A DNA stretch of 64,000 nt from Micropterix aruncella (Eukaryota; Arthropoda; Insecta; Lepidoptera; Micropterigidae). Location of the stretch: assembly GCA_944548615.1 (NCBI GenBank), contig OX155951.1, positions 20,906,648 to 20,970,647 of the forward strand, written 5' to 3'. The notes beneath the pieces were generated by a model. The model was not told the DNA's origin and did no database searches. It worked only from the letters and a program-made list of their open reading frames with translations. A program made the translations under genes and the position numbers. Shown here one piece after another: positions 13,801 through 25,800 of the stretch (position 1 is its first letter; every line of letters begins with the position of its first letter).

Positions 13801-16800
13801 CCAATTTTACATAAAAAATCTAGTAAACTTTGGGCGATTTGTTCAGCAGTAAAACCTTCCATGTCCAAGAACTTAACAAATCTTTCCACTGGTCCAGATG
13901 GACCAGTGGCATAATGGCATAACATAGCGCACTATCAGTGTCAGTTGGTTTACATGTGATATATCTGGAGTAGAATCCAATGATACTGAATAGTATTTGC
14001 ATCTCTTAATTTCGCAAATAATTTGGGCCAGTATGCTTGATGAAATTAGATGGATAAACTCTTCGCATGTTGTTTTTGATAAATATGACGTAGGGGAGGG
14101 TGGGGCAAGACGGGCTAGGGAGGCAAGACGGGCACCCGTGTTTTCTACCTAACCAAATACGTTAGCAACAGGAAATAACTTGCGTTTGACGCATCTTTGC
14201 CCCGCGCCTCAGTTGCCCGAAAACAGCCACAGGAGAAGGGCGCGTCGCCGAGCTGCAGTGAAAAAACTAGATTTATGTAAGTTTGTTATTATATTTACTT
14301 CGTTTCTCACAAGCGACTTGATGGTAAAAATATTATGCTCGGAGTAAGTGGTGTGTATTATAAGGAGCACATTTTAATACAGTTTTAATCTAATAAGGCA
14401 TTTTAAACATTACTTTAATTACTTTTAGGACAAATCTCGTTTATGACTAAAGTGAACCAAGGGGGCAAAATGGGCTATAGGGTAGCCCGTCTTGCCCCCG
14501 TCTTTTTCGTGTGTGATTTTTTCCTTGTTTTCTTTTTAGGATGGTGAGGACTTATAAACGAACAACTGATAGGGCGCAATGGACAGAAGAAAGCATGAGA
14601 AATGCAATCAAAGCAATCCTAGAAGGTAGAATGGGTGCTTTGTTGGCTTCAAAAACATTTGGGGTTCCACGAACAACATTGCAAAGAAAAGTTAATCTTG
14701 CTCGAAAATCTCCGAACATACCAATGAATATAAAAGTTCCATTGGGCCCAAAGACCACAGTATTTTCCCCTGAAGAAGAAAACGAACTGGCGAGCTATAT
14801 TATAGATATGGAAAGTAGGCTTTTCGGTCTTACAACTAGAGACGTAAAAGTTTTGGCGTACCAACTCGCGGTACGAAATAATAAGTTACATCCATTTAAA
14901 GAATACGTGAGTATGGCAGGGAGAGACTGGCTGTCTGGATTTTTACGACGTCATCCAAAAATAGCAATCAGGAAACCCGAAAGTACATCCGCTGCTAGAG
15001 CAGCAGGTTTCAATAAAGTCGTAGTGTCAGATTTTTATAAACTGTTGGGAAAACTCTATGATAACCATAAATTCACTGGCAACCGTATTTATAACTGTGA
15101 TGAAACTGGTGTTTCAGTTGTACCAAAAAGCAGGTGCAAGATATTAGCTTTGAAGGGCCGCAAACAAGTTGGTGCACTGACGTCCGCTGAAAGAGGAGCA
15201 ACTATAACAGTAGAGATATGCTTCAGTGCTACTGGCCATTATATACCTCCTATGATGATCTTCCCCAGAAAGCGCATGGAACCAGAGTTGATGGTAAATG
15301 CACCGGAAGGAGCTTGGGGTGTATGCAGTGACTCGGGGTGGATAACAACAGAACTATTCCTAGCGTGGTTTAAAAAATTTATCTCGTACACTGGGGCCAC
15401 AAAAGAAAACCGTGTGTTATTATTAGTCGATGGTCACAGCACACATACGAAAAGCGTTGATATTATTGACGAAGCCAGAGCGAATGGCGTTGAGATTTTA
15501 TCATTTCCGCCACATACAACTCATCGTCTTCAGGCACTTGACGTTGCTTTCATGAAGCCTCTTAGTACATATTACGATCAAGCAGTAACTTCATGGCTTC
15601 GTAGTAACCCTGGTCTTGTAGTGAGTACTCGGCAGGTGGCAGAATTGTTCGGTAAAGCATTCATAGCAGCAGCTACAATGTCGACAGCCGTGAACGGTTT
15701 TAAAAAATGTGGAATCTGGCCTTACGACTCCAACGTATTCACCGACGTCGATTTCATAGCTTCTATGACAACCGACATACCTACAAGTTACACCATCTAC
15801 TATAAATCAAAATGAAGGAAATGAAACCACAACTCAAAGTGAAGGAAATGAGACTCTTAGCCTAAATGTTCAAGGAAACAACGAAGATACAAACGAAGTT
15901 CAAAGAGAGACGACAAATGACCTTAATTCTATAATAAATCCTCAACCTGGCTGTTCCTCGTGGATTGAACAATCGCAAAAAGTGAAGCCGTCTCATTCAG
16001 TTCAGTCAGTATTTGCATTAATTAGCCCAAAGCAAATACTTCCAGTGCCTGCGACTCAACAGCAGAAACGAGTATCGAGAACACGTGGAAAAACAACGAT
16101 CATTACTTCGTCGCCGTACAAGGTACAACTTGAAGAAGCTATTAGAAAGAAAAAGGAAACTGAACAAGACAAAGAAAATAGGAGAATTGAAAGACAAAGG
16201 AAAAAAGATGAAAAAGAAAAAGTTAAAAAGTGCAAAGAAAAAGACCAAAAGCAATTGGCAAAAAAGCGCAAAATTAAAAGGAAGATACGCACTAGGCCGG
16301 ATAGTTTTACATCTTCAGACAGTGAAGATGAAATTGCAAACACTCCATGCTTATATTGCAACGGTCGTTACCTTGATTCAGAGGAGGGATGGATAATTTG
16401 TTTGGTTTGTCAAAAATGGGCACATTGTAGTTGCGCGGGTGTTGACGATGATGACGCCGAAGTGACTCACGTCTGCAGATTATGCGCACCAGACGAATAG
16501 AAAATATAAGCTGCAGTCAAAATATATAGCCCATCTTACCCCATGGGACCTAGCCCTTCTTGCCCCACCTATGGGGCAAGACGGCCATTTTGACATTTTT
16601 TGTATTTTTATTATTTTAATATTTTTTGTGAGACGTAATTATTCCTGTTAAATGTAAATTTGTAGTTTGATTACCAAAGGATGTTAAAGTAAAGTTTTTG
16701 AATTGGTAATAATAAAAACTTGCGTTTTACTCATTGCCCAACCTTAAGTAGCCCGTCTTGCCCCACCCTCCCCTATGTCCCTTTTTTTTATTGGCGTGAC

Positions 16801-19800
16801 TTTGAATATGTTGGGCCATAAAAACATCAAATTTGCCTATTAATTCTAATAAGCCTAAATAATTTCCATTGTGAGATGAGCCAACAATTTCATCACTACC
16901 CCGAAACGCAAGACCTCGTTCTGCTAAAAACTTTATTACTGCAATAATTCGTTTTAAGAGTGTTCGCCAATATTTTTGCTCTGTCTCAATTTGGCTCACA
17001 AGTTGAGAATCGATGCATGCACCCTTGTTTTAACGATTCAACAGCGAAATTATTGTGTGTCTATGCGGAAAGCTTTCTTCATGTCTTTTCAACAAATTAT
17101 TCGCGTCATCTAATCCGTCTTTCGTAAACCGTGATGACGAATAATCTGAATCCGTAACTTTGCAAGCAAAACAGAAAAGTCGCCCTTCGGTTTCGTTGAA
17201 AATCTTTATACATTTTTTTCCGCTTCTACCTATCGATGGGGTCTTCATACGAAAGCAGTTAAAGATACTGGTTCAATAATTCCGGCTTTGAAAAGGTTGT
17301 CGGATACTAGGTGGTCGGCCCGAGCTGATGCTACGAAAGCGCTTTTATGTAGTTTTGCCACTATTAAGCAAGTTTTGGATGACATTTCCAATAACGTGGA
17401 TCAAAAGGCAGAAAGTCGTAATCAAGCTTATGGACTAGTTTTAAAAATGAATAAGTTGGAAACGGGATTAATGACAATTGCCTGGAACAGAATCCTAGAA
17501 CGCCTGCAAGCGATTAGTGCTTCGCTGCAGTCTTCCGATCAAGACCTTAACACTGAATACGCTCTTTATGAATCATATGGGTACGTCCAAGCTATGCGGT
17601 CGACATTTTCAGATATTGAGGCAAAAGCCAAACACCTGACCGACTGTGAAGAATATCAGCAACAGACTTCAAGATGAAGCAAGCGAAATACAAAGTACGA
17701 CCATTTCAGCGGCTCTATTATACTCGACGAATTTGTTGAAAATCAAATACCCGGACAACGTTTTGAAATTCAGGTGTTTATTGTCATTATTGATAACGCA
17801 CTGTCTACTTTAGGTAAACGTATGAAAGCATATCATCAAGTAAATAGTGTTTTTGGAATATTTCGACAATTAAAATATCTTACAACAGAAGACATTTTGA
17901 AAAAAACTCCATTTATCGTCAGTGCTTACGCAGATGATTTGGAAGACAGCCTAGGCGACGAATTGGTGCAGCTCGCTGAGCTGCTCAAAACAGATGTGGC
18001 TGCTGCTATTGACGACAATAACCACGAGGCTCTGGAACTTCAATTTTATAAACTTTTAATGGATAATTATTATCTCAACTTATCCTGAAATATTGCCCAC
18101 ATTATCAACACACTTGATTATAAATCAATTGATTGTCTGAATGTCATAATTTCTCATCAGTTTTAATTGTATAAGCTTGACATAATTATGAGCGGAAGCC
18201 TACTCGCTTGGCTGACTACTCGCTTTTCTAAAGCAATGGAATTTTTAGACTTTATAGAAAAATCATAAATCGATTCGTCAGTAATGTCACGGTATAACGC
18301 GCCCATGATTGTATTAGAGAAAATATACTAAATTAATTATTTAATGGTCGGGCTAACTAAATATCTGGGCTTTTTGTTGCTTATAAAAAGTTTTAACAAT
18401 ATAGGTAATATAGGTCTATTGTATGAGAATATTATGAATATTACAATATTATGAATTGAATTGTAAGCATTGCTCAATAAGGCGAAAAATCTTGGGCACT
18501 GTTTATTTACTTTTGTTAAGCGGTGCATTTCCTTTTTTTGTAATTATTATGAGTAAAGTAGGATTTTTTTATTGTATTTTGTTTAGTATTTAATAAAGGT
18601 GCGCCGTACAATAATTGCTGATTTGTCGGTGTGAATTATATAAAAAAAGGTCTGATTTTACTTAGATTGTACTTTTTGTCCACATTGCAAAATTTCACAC
18701 AGTTTGTTGAAAAAGAAAATTGTACATATGTGTATATTTTTTAAACAACAGTGCCACTGTTGTAAATTTATTTTATTTTTGTATTTATATTGTCGAATAT
18801 GATTGAAACTGTGATAGTTGAATAATTCCTCAATTTAATTTTTCTGCGGAGTTTTGGTCGTAGCTGTGGCGCCGATTTTTTTATTTCTCTTTGTAAACAT
18901 ATTTGGATTACACGGTACCTCCAAAAATCATATTTTATTACCTTGTTTTAGGAATAAAAGGGATCTATAAAAAGTTCTATTTTATTTTACACCCTAAACT
19001 TAAGAACCTAAAGCAAGCCAAGAGCCATTTGAGATAATTTGCTACGGGTCCCGCGCTGGCTTAATCCGGCACTGGTTCAGATTAACTCTCAGCTGTGTAA
19101 AGGTGTCATTTTAATGTCGTTGTAAAGGTGGATTATATAATGGAATTGTATTTAATTTATTATATTATTTTTTTTTAAATTTATTATTATTTATGGCCAT
19201 ATTTTAGGGCAATATAGTTTAATTAGCATTTTACTAAAATTTTTACATATTTTTTTTGTAATATTAGAGTCCTGTCCACCCTAGAACTAGCTAGTCCCAG
19301 TTGTGTAAAAGAATCAAATAAGCAAAAGGTAAAGGTTTTGCCATTCGGTTCCTATTAGTTTTTAAGCAAAATCAATGTTTTAAAGTAATTAATTCCTTAA
19401 TAAATAAACAAATAAAGCAATTTGGCTTATATTACCTCTTAGTCATATAATTTTGTCGTATAAAGCTTTTAGTCGAATAAGGGTGGTATAATCGCTATAA
19501 AGCATACTAATTTATAACCATTTTATAACTAACATTTGTATAGTAGTCAAATAAATAACCTTTATAGAACAAACAAAACAAAAGCTACTACATTACCCTT
19601 ACTCCACCAAAGGCTGTATAATGGTTACAAGACCCACCCTTATACAGTTTATAGTCATATTGTAGTGAATAGGACCTCACTTACGCAGCGTATAGTTTTA
19701 TAAAGGTTATATTAAAGTTGCAGATGCCATTTAAGCAAAGCGGCCATTTTTTCTAGAATCTTTATAACCTAAAATTTTTGTATTTTATTTTTAAAGGCAT

Positions 19801-22800
19801 TTTAAGTCATAAGCTACACGTATTATAGGTAAATCCTATGTCAAAATGTGAACAATACCCAGCAAGTGTTATTTTTTACTGCGAAAAATAACATTAATTT
19901 AAAATAAACTTTAAACCATAATTATGAATTAAAATTGAGTTAAAATATTGATATTTTGAAGGCACGTTAAAATTGTGTTAGACATGTTACTTAACATTTT
20001 CGATGAAATTATGTCCGCAAGAGAATTTGGTAGAAATACAATCATTTTAAAGTCAATAAAATGCAATATATGTATTAATAGCCATTAGAAATTATATGTT
20101 TGCGACGGCAAATGATCATGCAACTTTCTTTTGTTGCCATTCTATATCATTTCAAGGCATTACCCGACTAGAAGTTGTAATAAAGTATCAATTGGAGACA
20201 CTTTTACAGCCGCTGGCTATATAGCCGCTGGCGTATACCACCAAAGGTAGCCGTTATGACCGCTATTCAGCCACTATTCAGCTAAAAGCCGTATAAAATG
20301 CGCCTAATCCGGTGTATAAACGTGTGTATATAAATGACCGGTTCTTGTGACCAAAAGCTGTAGCGATAACATTGCCGTGACCGCTATATCGCCAATTTTT
20401 GCTACTTGGAATATTTGTATAGTGAATCTCAATTTTTTTAATATAATTAGACAAATAAGCATCCATTGAGTAGACTGAAAGTCTAGATAGAACTACACAT
20501 ATCAATAGGTGAAATTTGTTTTTGTTTGTTTTGTAAATTAAACCATGACATCCTTATGTTGAGCCATGACATTCACCTTCTCTTAAGTCAGATCTAGGCT
20601 TGTGATTTTTTTGCAGTATTTTGTCAAAACGAAAATTTTATTATTTTTTAGGAAAATTGCTCTGGTTATTATTTTGAGCCGCGCGGGTTTGGGTCTGGAT
20701 TTACCGACTATGCGGAAGCACTACGCCATAGTGCTTAAACTTGGGCTACTACCATGGCTCGTAGAATGCGCTGCTGTCGCTTTGGTCACTCACTATATTC
20801 TGGATCTTCCGTGGATTTGGGGTAACGCGTTAAGTTACTTTTTAAAATAGAAATACATCACATTTGAATTAGCAATATTATACTACAGACTGAAAAGTCA
20901 ATCTTGCTAAAATAAAGTATCTCTGGAATAATAATTTTGCGCAGCCAGTACGCCTGCTGACGCTGCTCAGTCCCGACACTAAATATACCTTTTTAAAGTT
21001 TCCAAATGTCCTTTATTACCTGGATATATAGTACTTTAATTGCCTTGAAATGACTTTTTTCCCGCTGGCATGTACTAGATATAGATAAATCACTGTGCGC
21101 CGGCACCATAGACACTGCCTTAAAATTAGATAGGAAAAACAGAAACCCACACCACAAAGAGATTTGCAAAAAAATAAGAAAAAAGATCTGCAACCTAGAC
21201 AACTATTATGGACAACTGAACTTCAGCAGCCAAAGTAAACTAATATTCCAGATTCAAACGTACTAAAATATGTCTATTTATTCTTTCATTAATTTGTTGT
21301 TGTAGGTTTTCTTCTGGGTTCCATGATTGCATCTGTTTCACCAGCTGTGGTGGTGCCTTGCCTCTTTCGATTAAGAGAGGAAGGATATGGAGTAGATAAA
21401 GGAATTCCTACGATTATCCTAGCAGCAGCCGGAATCGACGATTCAATTAGTGTATCAATATTTGGAATAATTCATAGTGCAATATTTTCGACATCATCGC
21501 TCATCATCACTATACTCCAAGTTAGTATCGACATTTCAAAGATTTAATATTTAATGTTAATTAATTGTATTGCTCAACAATATCATACGATGTTGTACTT
21601 GCGATGTCCTTCTCAATCTCCTAAAATTCAATAACTAGAAGGGAAGCATTTCTTGTTTCTGAGTCCATGTCATATAAAAAAAATGTTTTCAAACATAACT
21701 TATATTATTTTTAGGGCCCAGTTTCAATTGTTGCCGGTATAGGGTTTGGAATATTGTGGGGAACTTTATTAAAGCACATCCCTCATAAAAACGATGTCTA
21801 CGTTGCTCCTCTACGATTCCTACTACTTTTCGGCGGAGGGCTTTTAGTAGTGTTTGGTTCCAATTTGATCGGGTGGGGTGGAGCAGGTTGGTACATCAAA
21901 TCCAATTCATTCACATGGATGCATAACGTATAAGATCCGTTATTATTCTGCCTCTGTATATCCTACGATTCTAACACAATTTTAGGTCCGTTGGCTGTTG
22001 TCTCGGCTGGTTTTGTTGCTGCATTACATTGGTCGACCCAAGGATGGCCCGTCAATGACAATCCAGTTTCACACACATTTCGAATATTCTGGCTCATATT
22101 CGAGCCGATTCTCTTCGCTTTCACTGGCGCTCAAGTCAAGGTACCATATTAACCATCAGTTAATTTATTTTATTTTATAGCAAACTTACAGATAGTAAAT
22201 ATTTAATATTAGTATTTTAGAAACATATACAAACCAAACAAATTTACTATCCTATGAACAGTTTGCAATGCTTGCATTACAAGTTAACAGAAATAACATG
22301 AACACATTGATAGTAGAAAAAAATATAATAATACTAATAATAATATAAGGGTAAGAAAAGTAATAATTAAATAAGTTGAAAGGTTATTTGGATAGAGCAA
22401 AATAGAAGTATGAGTAATTGGATAATAATATTTATTATACATAAATGATATAATACAATAGTATGTTATAATATAGTAATCATATAATACAGTACATTAG
22501 GATGGCAGTTAGTGAAATCTTAAGAAATAGGAGATAGGCTAGGTATGATCGAGTGTTTTATTGAATTAATGGAATCATAAAATATATCTAATCCTTTTCA
22601 CGATTTATCAAAAAGGCGACACATTCTGGTGAGAGGTCTATTCGACCCGATGTTGTTATTGCAAGCGACAATTACGTTAGTGGCACAATAGAAATTTCTG
22701 CGTGTCTCCTCGTGGATATGTATTTTATTCATTTTGTCTTAGTTCCTTCGCAATTAAAACATAAGTAAATTCGTTGTTAATCCTACTTACATTCATTGTT

Positions 22801-25800
22801 ACAATCTGGTATAGTTGGCGATTTTAACGCAAAGTCCAAAGCGATTTTCTATATAAATAACTAGCTATCGCCCACGGCTTCGCTTTGCGTAAAGTTTCGA
22901 GTCGATTTGTTAATTTAAGTAGAGCGGCGATGCCTTTTTATACGCTACCTTTAGATACATAATGCAAGACGCCCCCCCCCCCCCTAGATACACGCTACCT
23001 ATCTCGTAGACTTACGCGTCTTGTTCTTCGCCACGCGTTACTAATTTCATGATATCTCTATATCTATACCACCTAACGCTTTACAGTAAATGGCTAATTT
23101 TATCTCTATTTAATACCGTAATAATGGATTTATTTATTTTAACAATGATTCTAATAATGCCTTCAACAAACACTCCCTACTTACTCCCTACTTATTTTTT
23201 TACTTTTTCGAGAAAAAAGCAGTTATTGTAACTTAAATATAAAAGATATATGCTGGATATAGGATATATGCTGTCGTAGACTTTTTTACATATCTTTTTA
23301 AGGCCGATATTTCTGTCATATACTTTTTTCACATACATCAAATCGTTTCTTCAGCGCACGCCGATAAACAACCCACCAGCTCATTTTTTTCCGACTTGAT
23401 TTAAAAATATCGTGGTTTTTTATTGAAGACCAATGCCGATCACAATAAAATATAGCCTATTGCACTCGTCAATAATGGAGCTTTTCATTATTGAAAGAAT
23501 TTTTGAAATCGGATTAACAGTTTCCGAGATTTATACCTACATACAAACTTACAAACGTAGAAACTTACAAACTTACAAACTAGCAAACATACACACTTAC
23601 AAACTTACAAATAATACTTCTTTATAATATTAGTATTGATTATATATGTTATCTTTCGACGTTAACGAAAACGTTGTCCATAGACAAGCATTTTTAAAAG
23701 AATAAGAAGAAGAGGATACTAATCTCTGAGATCATTTTTAATCTTACAGATAAATGAATTGGACCCGACTATTCTCCAACTCGGGACAGCCTGTCTTCTG
23801 GCGTGTGTTATACTGCGCTTACTCTCCACAATATTAGTAGGTTACAAAAGCATGCTGAACAATAAAGAGAAGTTTTTCATTGGTATCACGTGGATGGCAA
23901 AAGCAACCGTTCAGGTATTTCATATTTTAATTGTAATTAAAAGTGGAATCGCTAGCTGCAGAAGGGGACCGATTGCCTTTTTTATTTTACCCAGGAACAT
24001 AAAACAACCATATAAGACTTTTTTCAGATGAAAGGATATAGAGTATCTGATATCTGCAATACGAGGCTTACCGAAATTGACTTCTTTAACATAACTTCGA
24101 GGGCAAGACATTCCTTTTCTTCCTAGCGTTCTGAATGGCAATATACTATGAAAAACGAAAGTTATAATATTTAAAACAAAATAATTACGATTTATAATGA
24201 CTTGATCTCAATAAAATTAATATTTTACATTTATATAAATATTATTAATATTAAATAATAACTTTTAGCGATATATGGCACAGGTCATGGAAATATCGAA
24301 GGCGGGAGGACATGTCCTATGGAAATACACAAATAACAAATTGCAACGTAGTCTGTAACTGCCTTTAAAAATGCTAGTTAATTAGTGATCTATTGCCACA
24401 TTGTAAATATCAGTAATTTGGATACAATTGCATCAAACAACTAAATATATTAAAAGGAATAAAAAACACGACTGCCGTAAAGGTGCTCTTTCACCGGGAG
24501 CATTCGCCTGTAATGTAACGTTACAGATTCGAGTATTACATAAGTGAGGGAGGAGATCCGAGCATTAAAATGCGCAACCTGTAATGATCCTATAATAAAC
24601 AATCTGTCTAGAGGCGAATCTATGTTACATTACAGGCGAATGCTCGTCAGTCAGGGAGGCAGTATTGTAACGTAATGCTCAAAATCGAATCTAAAATGTT
24701 ACATTACAGACGAATGCTCCCGGCGAGGGAGCACTTTACAAAAAATTAACTACTCTATTTATTTATTTTTTATGATATATTTGTGGTTTATGTATTTGTC
24801 CATATATACATATATATTTTCGGAATGTACTCAAATAGACCTTTCATTTGACATAAAACCCGATATATTTAAGTTGATTTATTGTCATTTGGACAACTAT
24901 TTAATTGATGTATTGACAGTAAAAATTCTAACAATACCACACACTTCTAAATCGGTCGAGCGTTTAGAAGTTATGGTAGAATAAAGAAACGGAAAATATA
25001 CCCTGAACACATTGCACTCCTTTTTTATTAGGCAGTCGTGTAAAAAGCAAAGATCATTTATGTTGTCATATTGCAGTATCAACGATACATTGCAATATGA
25101 ACGACAAGTTCTGATACATTTTGATATAACTGCGAATGAATATTATCTGATTATATGTAAACCGTTTGCAATGCGTTTATATTTAAAGCTTTTCTTTCAC
25201 AGGTTCCTTCAGTTTTAGTTTTAAAGACGTTTAATAATTTTACATTAAAAATTATAGGCAGCTCTCGGATCAGTAGCGCTCGACTCCGTTGTTGCCAATC
25301 CTTATTCACCGCCAGAAGATTTTCATCGGGCTTCTGTGATTCTGACTATAAGTATTCTATCAATAATTCTGACTGCTCCACTCGGTGCCATACTGATATC
25401 AGTTTTAGGACCACGGCTTCTTGAGAAACAAATCAAGAATGCAGGTACGAAGGAACATTAGATCCTTTTCTATAAAGTTGAGTAAGTTGTCCATGAAGTT
25501 ACCTATGAAGTTGGTTCTATAAAAGAAATTTAAAACCAAAAATTTTGTATCAAAAATATATATCTAATTAATTATAATAAAATATTGACCCCTACATTTA
25601 TACAGTTTGCTAATTCAATGGAGTTAGTAAATGCATGTGCTTTGAAGGTGTTTTTCATAGCTTTCCGTTTTTTTCTGTCAAAAGTTATCTAAATTACGAA
25701 AAAACTGTTAGATCAACGTCTGGGGAAGTTGGTAGGGGACGAACTGTCTACAGACTGGTCTGAAGTCTGTTCGTCTGCCTGAAGTGCGTCTGAAGTCGCA

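Larger units (their letters stand above)
14093..16773 (+). mobile_element. pogo-like DNA transposon nested in hAT
   Basis: Perfect 25-bp terminal inverted repeats at 14093-14117 and 16749-16773 (start GGGGAGGGTGGGGCAAGACG) with TA duplications at 14091-14092 and 16774-16775. The GGGGCAAGACGGGC core recurs subterminally at 14461-14500 and 16528-16587. It carries a transposase, possibly with a 5' UTR intron (donor GTAAGT near 14277, acceptor TTTTTAG ending 14539). It interrupts the minus-strand hAT transposase. Confidence 0.93.
13622..17248 (-). pseudogene. hAT transposase N-terminal half (inverted, split by pogo)
   Basis: On the minus strand from 17248: a TTF-type zinc-finger region (IFNETEGRLFCFACK ... 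FTKDGLDD ... KRHEESFPHR), then EQKYWRTLLKRIIAVIKFL, LAERGLAFRGSDE and NGNYLGLLELIGKFD. The pogo-like element interrupts at 16775/14090. Reading resumes with TTCEEFIHLISSSILAQII and SLDSTPDISHVNQLTLIVR, then a decayed DNASNMSEKYSGLQARI and CLTHSFGV before ending near 13622. This resembles the ZMYM1-like group of hAT proteins. It runs away from the C-terminal half. Confidence 0.85.
13445..19074. mobile_element. hAT DNA transposon, internally rearranged
   Basis: Terminal inverted repeats CAGTGCCGGATTA at 13445 and its complement ending at 19074; a subterminal GCTACGGG(C/T)CCCGCGC word is also shared by both ends. An 8-bp target duplication GTTCAGAT lies at 13437-13444 and 19075-19082, diagnostic of hAT. 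The transposase is present in two opposite-strand halves, so the element is not autonomous. It contains the pogo-like element at 14093-16773. Confidence 0.92.
13020..20651. other. gene A intron 4, 7.6 kb
   Basis: Expanded by the hAT/pogo nest at 13445-19074. The remainder (13020-13436 and 19083-20651) is AT-rich with scattered TATAAAGG/CCTTTATA words near 19550-19710 and GCCGCTGG repeats near 20210-20230; nothing else can be assigned. Confidence 0.75.

Noticed and set aside
16018..16396. ORFs opposite or in other frames of the PHD-bearing segment
   Set aside because: Shadows of the Lys/Glu-rich coding sequence (Phe/Leu/Ser-rich on the other strand).
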